Position numbers and translations under genes: made by a program. The notes under the pieces were generated by a model that was given only the letters and a program-made list of their open reading frames with translations, searched no databases and was not told the origin of the DNA. Positions 18,482 through 27,788 of a DNA stretch of 31,890 bases are shown here, piece after piece. This stretch comes from Chaetoceros tenuissimus (Eukaryota > Bacillariophyta > Thalassiosirophyceae > Chaetocerotales > Chaetocerotaceae), in NCBI GenBank assembly GCA_021927905.1, contig BLLK01000083.1, forward strand, positions 1-31,890. The letters run 5' to 3'. Position 1 is the stretch's first letter. Each line of letters opens with the position of its first letter.

Positions 18482-19153
18482 ATATATGTGTTTTTTGCCC
18501 TAGGTCGACCACTAGGTGAATTGGTCAAATTTTGAACTAATGAGTTCGTGCACTACTATCCTACCCAATTACAAGCCCTTTTGGATTCGGCTGAAAAAAA
18601 GTATGAAGTGAATGGTGCAACTTTGAACGGAGTTGATTGGATTGAAATAGCACATGGTACATAGGTCGGGGTAACGATGTGTTGAGACAGAATTTACACG
18701 GTGGTTGTTAGCGATTTTTGGGGCTCGTAACCTGACGTGGACCAGTCATGGTCAGAAACCGTGTCACTCCCACGCTATCGCTTGTCAGGATGATCTCCTT
18801 GCGTTAGAAAGCGTTGAAGAATTCGGATGTCGGGTTGGGAGTTTTCCTCGAATATGATTGGCTCGCGAGGGATGATTTGTATTTTCATGACACATCAATG
18901 ACGACACTTTTTACAATGACCTCATTATCATCAGCAATGCTATGTGGGACTTAATTATCAGATGAAGATCGCTGTCATTATTACTTTGATGTGTTGTAAA
19001 AGGAGAAACCACTGAAGTTAGTGATGATAGAAACATACTTAGGTAAGATGTGTTCAAGAACAAAAAACACTAAATACCACCGGTAATTTTCTATGTACTC
19101 AGATGTTACCATTTATGAATCTGTGTATCTTGTATCTACTTAAGGTACTCGTA
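18482..19153. promoter_or_regulatory. Inverted-repeat end and upstream region of the transposase gene
   Basis: Mirror image of 13511-14182; the parts I compared show no differences. Provides the transposase promoter with the same CCAAT boxes and palindromes as the SAP gene. Towards 19153 it also includes the 3' flank of the EF-hand gene. No gene found. Confidence 0.65.
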
Positions 19154-21697
19154 TTACATTGATGATGATGAACTTCGATAAAAACCTTGTTCAAGTTTTC
19201 TCATCCTATCTCTAGCATTTGATCCTATTCCTTGCTCGCTATGTCTTCTTGATGATTCAATCCATTGATTCCTCATTGTTTCTCGTCTTGACGTGATGGT
19301 TCGAAAAGATTCCGAATGTATCAACCCTTGACCTTCTTCAATATCATAATTTACTTCTTTCACAAAAAAGGATGAAGTAAGATTTGTCTTACTTTCTTCT
19401 AATACTTGATGAATACTAGCCATTGCCAGGAACATATCTGCAGTGCTTTTATTAGTTGCAAGCAAAATATCTTTTGCTTGAGCCTTCTTTATAACAGTGT
19501 CGAGCTTCAATCTTTCCTCATTCACATCAATCTCATCGTTATCTTCACCAAACACAATCAGTCCACTAATACAGTCTCTATCAATGTCAGATAACTGAAA
19601 AGATTCTGGTAGAATGAGCCCTTCCCTTCTAAAAATTTCTTTCGTAGTGATGTCTCCAACTATATGAAAATGCTGGAAAGTATTCCGATGCCTGCGAACA
19701 AAATCTGCAAAGCCGGAGCTTTGTTTCCCACACAATACTGCCAATCTTTGAAAGTATTTTTGAGTAATGTTAATGGTAGAACTCAAGGCGCTACTGATAT
19801 CTTCTGTAACATACTTTGACCTTGTAGTGTGAGATTCTTCATCGTGTTCATAAGTAGAAGCTTTGAATATGTCATCCTTGAATCGATGCATATGAGGGCT
19901 GATCAACTGAATATCAATTCGTCCATTAACCATATTTGATACACACATTTTCATCTGGATAATTGTCTTATTTGTATTCTGTATAGCTTGGTACAATGTC
20001 CCAAGCGACCCTAGCCCTCCAATTAAGTATCCAATGCCTCCAACCTAGGTAATATTTTTGATTAGTATCATCATCTTGTGTTTATAAAAAATGAAAGTAA
20101 ATAACAAACTTACAATGAAATACGCCTGATGATATTGAACACCTTCATACGCAGGTATTAGATATCCAAATGTTCCCAAGAACCAAGCGAACTGCGCCCA
20201 AAAGGAAAAATCATGAAAGCACCTCTTCAATATCTCAATGTCTCTATTTTCATCGGCAGAAAGAAAAGCATCAATCTCATCTTTCGTGATATTACCACTT
20301 CGATCCGAGTCAATTGTGTCGAAGATAGCGTCAACATCTTCTTCCTGCATCATTATACCACTACTCATGAACAAATCCCTCAAATCCTTTCTTTGAAATT
20401 TTCCATCGTTTTTTGAAATCTCGAGCAACTTTATCGAGCTTCTATGATACGTTCCTGATTTCTGCAGGGCTCCGTAGACAATACAATTTTTTAGAACCTC
20501 CTTTGCGTTCACTTCTCTCTCATATGAGGTTTGGATTGTGTGATAAGCATTCAAAACAAAGAAACTACACCCAATCATGATAAGCCACCCACTATAGTAG
20601 CTAGGATTTTTATCACCATAGAGCCACTTCAGATCGAAGCCATTCTTTCGGAGAGAAAGATTCTTCAGTATCGAAGTCAAACTTCCAAGTGCAAACGACA
20701 GTGAGAAAATCACCGATTTATTTACCCAGGCCTTTAGTGATGAGTGAACATGATATAACCACCGAAAGCGATTTGTGCTAGCGTTTCCATTCGAACAAAG
20801 GAAGCGATGCATTTCTTCCACTCCAATTTTTCTATCTCTACTTACATCAATCGCTGCCAAGATATCTTCAGTAACTCTCTCGGCATAATTTTGCTTAAGG
20901 TAACGAAATACCAACATTTCCAGATCAAGCTTGGTCAATTGCAAATTCACATCATTACTGTATAATACCTCTTCGATGTACGATAGTATATCTACAATAG
21001 ATGTATTACTTTCTCCTACAACAAAATTGGATTCACGAAGACTGACATCGGAAGCCTTCTTTTCATGTTTATGAATATGAGCTCTGCGCAAAAGGTCCAA
21101 CTTAAGTCCGTCAACTCTTTTTTCTGAATTTACTCGAGCTCTAAATTCATGAAATGGAAACATCACTACGAATCTTCCACTACAAAATATATACGAGAAC
21201 GACGCCAATAGGTCCATATTTGCACGGTGTGGATAATACACGAGTGACGATTCTGGAATTAATATGGCAACAGTGAGAAGTAGACCAGCAATGACGTAAA
21301 GTGTAGTATCAATGAATAACCAATTGTATCCAAGACGAAACATAAGGCGCACTACGTCAAAATATGTTTTCATCGAATTGTTCATACGTGCAAAATATGA
21401 TGGTATTCCTTCTGTTCTAGCGATGTGTTTCAAATCCCTTTGGAAAAACATATCGATCTGTTTGAGTGATAGTTTTTCTTCGCAAGTACCTTTTTCTTGT
21501 TGAGCTGCCCAAGTAAAGATAGCAATAACAGAAATGATGGGAAAGCTGTAGCCATAACCCTGAAATAAATTTTGTAACTGATATACATCAAGTTTTTCAT
21601 CAGCATCAACCTCCTCACCAAGGAACAGTTTCTCCCTCTCCATTCGAAAACTTCGATGTTTCGAGCTCATACCGTTATCGTTTTTATTTTGATTCAT
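19154..21697 (-). CDS. EF-hand multi-pass membrane protein, intact two-exon gene
   Basis: Exon 1 is 20114-21697, intron 20045-20113, exon 2 19154-20044; the spliced protein is 824 aa. Hydrophobic segments lie at about 132-150, 165-181, 328-345, 367-388, 498-516 and 526-545 (the last spans the splice junction). Two canonical EF-hand loops are present: D284-E295 (DVSRDRKIGVEE) and D463-E474 (DSDRSGNITKDE), plus a degenerate one near 428. The ~230-residue C-terminus is soluble, with a segment (AVLCGKQSSGF ... GLIVFGEDNDE) that faintly recalls Rossmann-like RCK domains of ion channels, then a basic Ser-rich end. I infer a Ca2+-regulated membrane protein, possibly a channel; the family is not identified. 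The arm B copy has lost the C-terminal region. Confidence 0.85.
20045..20113 (-). other. Spliceosomal intron, 69 bp (intact EF-hand gene)
   Basis: Same intron as in arm B: GTAAGT donor, TACTAAT box, CCTAG acceptor, phase 0. Exon 2 continues in frame to TAA at 19156-19154. Confidence 0.9.
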
Positions 21698-22314
21698 TGA
21701 ATTCAGAAGATTAAAGTATCAGATTTGATTGATGAAGTGGCTTGAAAATTTGCTTTGGGGAATTGTGCAGAGAGTATAGAACCGTGTAAAAGGCCTACGT
21801 CAATCGGTCTGCTATTGTGTATGCATGAATTTCCAATTTAAATTTGTCTTTTCTTCCTTCAACTATTTGCGTACATTTTTATCAGATAATGTCGTCTGGT
21901 GAGCAGATTTCTTATTCCCACAACTTCAACTTAAGGACATATTTGACAAAAATCCTTCAAGCAAAAAGCATCACTTCATAAATTCTCCTCATTCTTTCAT
22001 TATTGTAAAATACACAAATAAATAGGAAATATCCACGGACTCACATGGAAAAGAAGTACTGCATGTGTAGTTAGTAGTTGCTCTTGCAAAATTTTCCCTT
22101 TCAAAGGAGGTACTGATAGTAAGACATTTTCATCTCAGCACTCATATTTTGTAAAACAAGAGGAACAGCTTCTTCTCTTGCCAACGTACTACAGGAAAAG
22201 ACTGGCATAATTATATCAACAGGTATAATGTTGTATGACTTCTTGGTACAAATTTTTACACATTGATACTTAAAAGTAATCCGGATCGATATCGTCTTTA
22301 ATCAGCCTAAGTTA
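21698..22314. other. Intergenic region between EF-hand start and ACY1 end, second pass
   Basis: Same sequence as 719-1335. Presumed EF-hand promoter and ACY1 3' flank; nothing else seen. Confidence 0.6.
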
Positions 22315-23751
22315 CTAGCCTACAACCTCGTCCTCTTCCATGCATTTACTATCAGCTTTGATATCAATATCTCGTTCTTGACTTGATAATTCTTCAATCA
22401 GATTGACATACACACCGATTCCCTCAAGAAAAACCTTCTCTTCCAAGTACTCATCATTTTCGTGTAGCATAATCTCTGAGTTTCTCATTGGACTAAATCC
22501 CAATGCTCGGATTCCTAGCGCTCTCAAGAATCTTGAATCAGTTGCAGCCGGAAATACTTCTGGTTCAAAATCTATTCCCATTTTCGAAAGACTATCACCA
22601 AATACCCCATACCAGGGGTTGACTCTCTCATCAGTAGAGGTTAAAGAATGACTAAGCAATCCATCGTCTAAACCGCCCACAGATTTCCATGTCAATTTAT
22701 GACCTTCCTCCGCATTCGAGCTACATTCTTGACACCACATGTTGAGTAGGTCTTTCATCTCACTTGGTTCCATATGAGGAGAAATTCTAATATCAAAGGA
22801 ACACTTTGCTATTGGTGGAACACAATTATACACAAATGTATCTCCTGCTCTAACTCCAGCTTGTAACGTAGTAATATTCAATGAAGTCACATCTCCCAAA
22901 GTCATTTGATTCCCATTCTGAGTCTTTGCCATTCTTCTCTTTTTCGCTGCGACTGCATGTGCACAATTCATATGTTTTGCATCATCCGAACTCCCATGCA
23001 ATGCTGCCTTTTGCCCTTCTCGAAAAGCCAATGCTTTATTTGCAATTTCTATAATTTGTTCTACAGCAGTGTTTTCAATGAAACGACTTCCATGTCCAGT
23101 GTTGCCGGTAGCAGTGACATCAATCCACCACGGAAGTCTTTCACCATAGAAAACACTATAACTAGATGTAGTTGAAGCCAAACCTTCATCCAGAGCCAAT
23201 GCAATCCCAGGCAAAGACTTGTAAAATTTCGAAGAAAGAAAAGCAGCCATTCCACTTCCTCCTACCTCTTCATCTGGTACAAAACTTAATATAATGGATC
23301 TCTTTGGTACATAATCTGGTTTCATACTGTGCAATTTACGAATAGCTTCAATGTACTGTATGCATACACATTTCATATCTTGTGTTCCTCTTCCATATAT
23401 TTTACCATCTTTTCTGATACCTTCAAATGGTTCTACTGTCCAATCTGCCGTCTCAGCAGGTACAACATCGTAATGACTATTCAATAATATAATTGGTAAT
23501 TCTTCATCTTGTCCTTTCCAACGTGCAATCACAACTGGACTATGATCAGGCGCTTCCTCAAGAAGATGAATTTTATCGAGACACGCGATGGAACTGAGTT
23601 GAGATATAAGAAAGGATGCAGCTTCTTTGTATGCTCCTGTTGTTGGAGCTGTCGCTGAAACGGTTGGGAACTTTAGGAATTCACTAAAGGACTCAATTGC
23701 ATTTTCTGCTTCAGATGGTGAAAGTTCGACAGGCTTATTTTCAGTACTCAT
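22315..23751 (-). CDS. ACY1: Aminoacylase-1, arm A copy, second pass
   Basis: Identical in protein to 1336-2772 (Ser255 version, 478 aa, all catalytic and zinc-binding residues present). If the molecule is a 20,979-bp circle this is the same gene read twice, not an extra copy. Here the whole neighbourhood is visible: EF-hand gene downstream on the same strand, RING gene divergent upstream. Confidence 0.93.
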   Translation of the reverse strand: MSTENKPVELSPSEAENAIESFSEFLKFPTVSATAPTTGAYKEAASFLISQLSSIACLDKIHLLEEAPDHSPVVIARWKGQDEELPIILLNSHYDVVPAETADWTVEPFEGIRKDGKIYGRGTQDMKCVCIQYIEAIRKLHSMKPDYVPKRSIILSFVPDEEVGGSGMAAFLSSKFYKSLPGIALALDEGLASTTSSYSVFYGERLPWWIDVTATGNTGHGSRFIENTAVEQIIEIANKALAFREGQKAALHGSSDDAKHMNCAHAVAAKKRRMAKTQNGNQMTLGDVTSLNITTLQAGVRAGDTFVYNCVPPIAKCSFDIRISPHMEPSEMKDLLNMWCQECSSNAEEGHKLTWKSVGGLDDGLLSHSLTSTDERVNPWYGVFGDSLSKMGIDFEPEVFPAATDSRFLRALGIRALGFSPMRNSEIMLHENDEYLEEKVFLEGIGVYVNLIEELSSQERDIDIKADSKCMEEDEVVG

Positions 23752-24239
23752 TTCGACTTTGTAAGTATGATATAGATAGAATTATTTTCTCTCTTTTCCT
23801 ATTCTCTATTCAACACTACAATGCTGTTTGTTTATGGAAAAGTTCAAAGGCCAAAAGGACAGTGCTCACTCACAATGCTCAGTGTTCCAATGTGGCTGCA
23901 TGAAGATCAATGATCACGTCATTGTAGTGAGGTACAAAAAAGAAAAAGATGGGCGGGAAAGAAGAAAAATGGTTTCTATAGCTAAATAGTATAATTTTAA
24001 TTTTTGACTGTCGTAGAAGGTGTCATGATATCTCCCTCTTCTTCTCTCTCCTTTTTCTCATACACAGGTTATCGGTCTTAAATTTAAATTTCAACTGGTG
24101 AAGTAGGTAGGTACCGTACTGCAGTACTGCATCTACGAAATATTCCAATCCAATACATTTCCGCAATCAATTCATAACTAAGATACAATACTAGTTCCCA
24201 GCTAGGAATAAATATATCAGGAGAGGAACTTTGGCAAAA
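23752..24239. promoter_or_regulatory. Divergent promoter region, ACY1/RING, arm A, second pass
   Basis: Same as 2773-3260, including the GTACTGCAGTAC palindrome (24116-24127) and the doubled CCAAT element. Confidence 0.6.
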
Positions 24240-26480
24240 ATGGGGAAAAAGTCGAAGCGTAATAAAAATAAACAGCAGAAAAGCAATGGAAACCGAGCTC
24301 AGAGGACAGGGCGAACGAACATGGAAAGGGGATTTAATAGCTATGTCGAACTCCCTCCTACTACAGAAGAAATGTTTCCTCTTTTATCGCAAGATCTAGC
24401 TGATCAGGTTGCTGATGTCCTTCTGTCTCCGCATAGACGACATGGATTGGTCCCTCGTCTCAGAGACAAGGATGCACTCTCGTCGTATCTACAAGATGTG
24501 TTTTGTGTCAATGCTCAACTTGCATTTCTGTTTGTAGAAAGACTTCTTGATGGACTAGTTGATGAAGAAGGTGATTCAATCAACTGGAGAAAACAGATAA
24601 ATGATGATGGAGACGAAATGTCTATACTTGCTCTTGCATGTCAATGGAAGCAGTTTGAAAAGAGATTTGGTTGGAAAGGAAAATCTGAAATGGTCAAGAT
24701 TATACTTGCACATCCACAAGTTGATGTCAATGAGTGTATGCCAAATGGATGTAATACTGCCTTTTTTACTTTAAAGTATGCAGATGCAGATACTTTGAGA
24801 TATGTCATTGAAGCTGGATGCGACATGTCAAAGAAGGATATGTATGGAAATTCTCTGTTGAAAAATGCAGTCGAATATCCAGATCCTGACGTACTTCAAC
24901 TACTTTTAGAACATGTATCGCCAACCGAAACATTTTCTGTCGGCATTGTTGACGAAAATGGTAGTTTGAAAAAGACGACACAATATACTGCGATAGATCA
25001 GATTTTCTACAATTATTCTGGAGTGCAAGTTCCAGTATCTTGGAGAATTCTAGGTGGACCACCTCCGTTGGAAAAGACTGCAGAATGTTTGGTAATGCTG
25101 AGACAGCATGGGGCAAAGATTACATTTGATCCAGATATGGCTCATTACAGAGCGCTATCTCTTTGTTTCGAGTCAATTCCTGATGCGAAACGTCATCAAA
25201 TTCATGCAGCAGAAGATATGAAAAAGCTAGGTGAATGTTTACTGGGTGTATGGTTTCCCCCAACTATTCAGAGTGTGCTCGATAGTCACCAAGAGAAGTT
25301 AGCGTGCGACGAAAAAGATGATTCAATGCATTCCCCGACATTTTGTACACTTTGTAAGGAAGAATACAACAAGCCATTTCGGTTGTACTGTGGACATTCC
25401 TTTTGTAGAGACTGTATTATTAGTCATGGAAAGCATGAAACTAGCTGCCCTGTTTGTTTTAGAAAACTTTGTCTCGATGTAGCCCCTTGTCGTGATAAGT
25501 ACGAACGTGATTTCGATGTTAATGGAATGCATAGTAATGATGGAAATGTTGAACAGAATTGGAAAGACCGACAGTTGATATTGATGAAGGGTGTCAAGTC
25601 TTTGAGCAACGAACAAATAATGGCAGAATTGTCAGAGTACTCCTTGAATTTCAGTCCAGCTACTACACTTGATACTTTAATGAACAAGATAAAAACTGGT
25701 CATCAAGAGTTTGTACGATCAGCATGCAAAACTTGTTCTGTGGAAATAACCAAAGGTGAAAAAGCTGGAGAAACTGTTCAAGCTGGTGGACCGATACTTG
25801 AAATGACAGCAACGCATACCTTGGCGGGGGAAAAGAATGTAGTTTTAGCGCCATCCCATGGTCCTGTTTGGATAGAAATTGTCGTAAAGGGGATGCCAAT
25901 TCTAGCCAGTATCTCAAATAATAGTAGATATACAATCGTCTCCCCAAAGTTCAGTGAAAGATTCAAACTTAAACAGATATCAAATCTCACAACATCAAAG
26001 ATGAGATGTGGAATGACTGGAAAGCGATTTGGTCATTCAACTTGCCTAGAAGAGTTTTCTTTCAACATTGGTCCCACTAATACTGAAGTGAAGCTAAGAA
26101 ATGTAATTGAAAGCGCATCCTTTACAGAAACGGTAGGTATCCAATTAGGACAGGATTTCCTCTTATCTGGGAGATATTGTGCCATTTCTGTAGCAAGCAC
26201 AACTAATAGCGCCGATAACAAGGACTTCTACTCTACTGCTGATGGCACTTGTTCCTATTTTGATGGCATCCAAAAATCTGAGTCATTGCGATACTATGCA
26301 CATAATGGCGACATTGTAAAACTACCACTCATACATTTCAAACCTAGATTCAACCACGCTCAAATTCTAGTTGTTACAGTAAAGGATGTATCTACTTTTC
26401 ACGAATGCAACTATTGCTGCCGCACATTTCCAAAGTGGAGATATTCGAAATGCTGTGATGATGTTGATTATTGGCGATGA
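24240..26480 (+). CDS. Ankyrin-repeat RING-finger protein, arm A copy, second pass
   Basis: Same as 3261-5501: 746 aa, C3HC4 RING at 369-406, C-terminal MYND-like finger cut by the extra G at 26473-26474. That the same extra base appears in both passes shows the two passes share one consensus, or that the frameshift is genuine. ATG at 24240 is preferred over the upstream in-frame TTG (24231), because arm B has one A fewer there and the TTG is out of frame. Confidence 0.85.
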   Translation: MGKKSKRNKNKQQKSNGNRAQRTGRTNMERGFNSYVELPPTTEEMFPLLSQDLADQVADVLLSPHRRHGLVPRLRDKDALSSYLQDVFCVNAQLAFLFVERLLDGLVDEEGDSINWRKQINDDGDEMSILALACQWKQFEKRFGWKGKSEMVKIILAHPQVDVNECMPNGCNTAFFTLKYADADTLRYVIEAGCDMSKKDMYGNSLLKNAVEYPDPDVLQLLLEHVSPTETFSVGIVDENGSLKKTTQYTAIDQIFYNYSGVQVPVSWRILGGPPPLEKTAECLVMLRQHGAKITFDPDMAHYRALSLCFESIPDAKRHQIHAAEDMKKLGECLLGVWFPPTIQSVLDSHQEKLACDEKDDSMHSPTFCTLCKEEYNKPFRLYCGHSFCRDCIISHGKHETSCPVCFRKLCLDVAPCRDKYERDFDVNGMHSNDGNVEQNWKDRQLILMKGVKSLSNEQIMAELSEYSLNFSPATTLDTLMNKIKTGHQEFVRSACKTCSVEITKGEKAGETVQAGGPILEMTATHTLAGEKNVVLAPSHGPVWIEIVVKGMPILASISNNSRYTIVSPKFSERFKLKQISNLTTSKMRCGMTGKRFGHSTCLEEFSFNIGPTNTEVKLRNVIESASFTETVGIQLGQDFLLSGRYCAISVASTTNSADNKDFYSTADGTCSYFDGIQKSESLRYYAHNGDIVKLPLIHFKPRFNHAQILVVTVKDVSTFHECNYCCRTFPKWRYSKCCDDVDYWR

Positions 26481-26669
26481 GAAATGCCAAAAGGCGTCGA
26501 GAAAAGTACACAAGATTAGGAAGCCAAATTGCGGCAACTGATATGTCTACATGGACTTTGATGAATAATTTAAAATTTCATCTAGCTAGGGAAGGAAGAA
26601 ACAATGACAGATAGCGATGATTTAGACTTCTGCTTATTAAGATATTATACTAAAATAGTCCTACGAATA

Positions 26670-26899
26670 TAACAATGTCGTGCATGTCTTTTTCTCAGTT
26701 TTTTGTTTCATCCACACATTCAAACATCCCGCTATTTCTTTTTGATTCATATAATTCTCTCGACAGTTGTTGTACAATACAAGTATTCTAATAATTCAAC
26801 ACCCAAGTGAAGAGCATATTACCTTCTTTCTAAGAGAATCATCCGTTTCTTCTGATACATTAATACCACTAGACTAGAGACAATAGGCAAACTACTATC
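26670..26899. promoter_or_regulatory. Small single-copy segment, upstream region, second pass
   Basis: Same as 5691-5920; no gene, presumed promoter of the small acidic protein. Confidence 0.4.
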
Positions 26900-27364
26900 A
26901 TGGGGAGCACATCTTTTTACCATCTTCTGATTTTCAGTTTCATATCTCCAGTGAAATGTTTCCTTCAACCATTTTCAATATCCGGTGACCTTGTAGTACG
27001 CACCAAAGCAAATACACGATTTCATTCATTATCAAATGATGATGATGAACAAAAGTTTGATCAAGAGCCCCCGCAGATATACGTCGACGATTTAATGGAA
27101 GGACTGTACGATACCAATATTAGCGGCGATGAAGATACAGACGGTCTTTCATTTATCAACAAAGACTCGGAAGAAATGAAACAAGCAGCAAATAATGCAG
27201 AAAATGAGTTTTTAGCTGCAATGAAGTCTGTTTCCAAAGATTTTGAAGTCCAGAAAGATGAGTTAGGTGTAGATGGTGCTATAAATGTAATGAAAAGTCA
27301 ATGGGACTTGGAAGACAAACTCATAGATTTAGAAGAAGAAGATATATCAGGAGAATTTGAGTAG
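26900..27364 (+). CDS. Small acidic protein with probable plastid presequence, second pass
   Basis: Identical to the 154-aa protein at 5921-6385: hydrophobic signal region, C20|F21 junction and acidic mature part. Its surroundings (converging RING 3' ends) are the same, so it is likely the same gene seen again. Function not recognised. Confidence 0.75.
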   Translation: MGSTSFYHLLIFSFISPVKCFLQPFSISGDLVVRTKANTRFHSLSNDDDEQKFDQEPPQIYVDDLMEGLYDTNISGDEDTDGLSFINKDSEEMKQAANNAENEFLAAMKSVSKDFEVQKDELGVDGAINVMKSQWDLEDKLIDLEEEDISGEFE

Positions 27365-27660
27365 TTTCCATTGAATTGAACTTATTTGAAAATGAAGAGC
27401 TAAAAATGATTGTACCTGCAGAAATCAGAGGAATTCAAGACAATTACAACAATTTGATACATTTGATATCGAGCTGTTTATAAGCAGAGTTAGAAAGAAG
27501 TATTATATATTCAACCAGATCAACTTTTGAATACCATAAATTTTACATCCCGAGAAGTTCCGATGCAGATTTTCTTGTGAAGCTGTCTTGCTGAAAGAAA
27601 ATATCAAGCATCAGATTGTGGGCTTTCACATCGTCGACCAAGGCAACATGATTCGAACCC
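27365..27660. other. Small single-copy segment, downstream region, second pass
   Basis: Same as 6386-6681. No gene seen. Confidence 0.5.
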
Positions 27661-27788
27661 TATTCGTAGGACTATTTTAGTATAATATCTTAATAAGCAG
27701 AAGTCTAAATCATCGCTATCTGTCATTGTTTCTTCCTTCCCTAGCTAGATGAAATTTTAAATTATTCATCAAAGTCCATGTAGACATA

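Larger units (their letters stand above)
18482..26669. repeat. Inverted-repeat arm A, complete (8,188 bp)
   Basis: Full-length arm holding the intact EF-hand gene, ACY1 copy A and RING copy A. Relative to arm B, coordinates sum to 32664 between 18482 and 19204 and to 33311 beyond 19848; the step of 647 is the arm B deletion. Confidence 0.93.

Noticed and set aside
20045-21697. EF-hand gene as a complete single-exon 550-aa protein
   Set aside because: The last 23 residues are intron sequence with GTAAGT donor, TACTAAT box and AG acceptor, and the next exon continues the hydrophobic segment in frame.
5691-26669. Plastid genome interpretation of the quadripartite layout
   Set aside because: No rRNA, tRNA or photosynthesis genes; the genes are nuclear families and one contains a spliceosomal intron.
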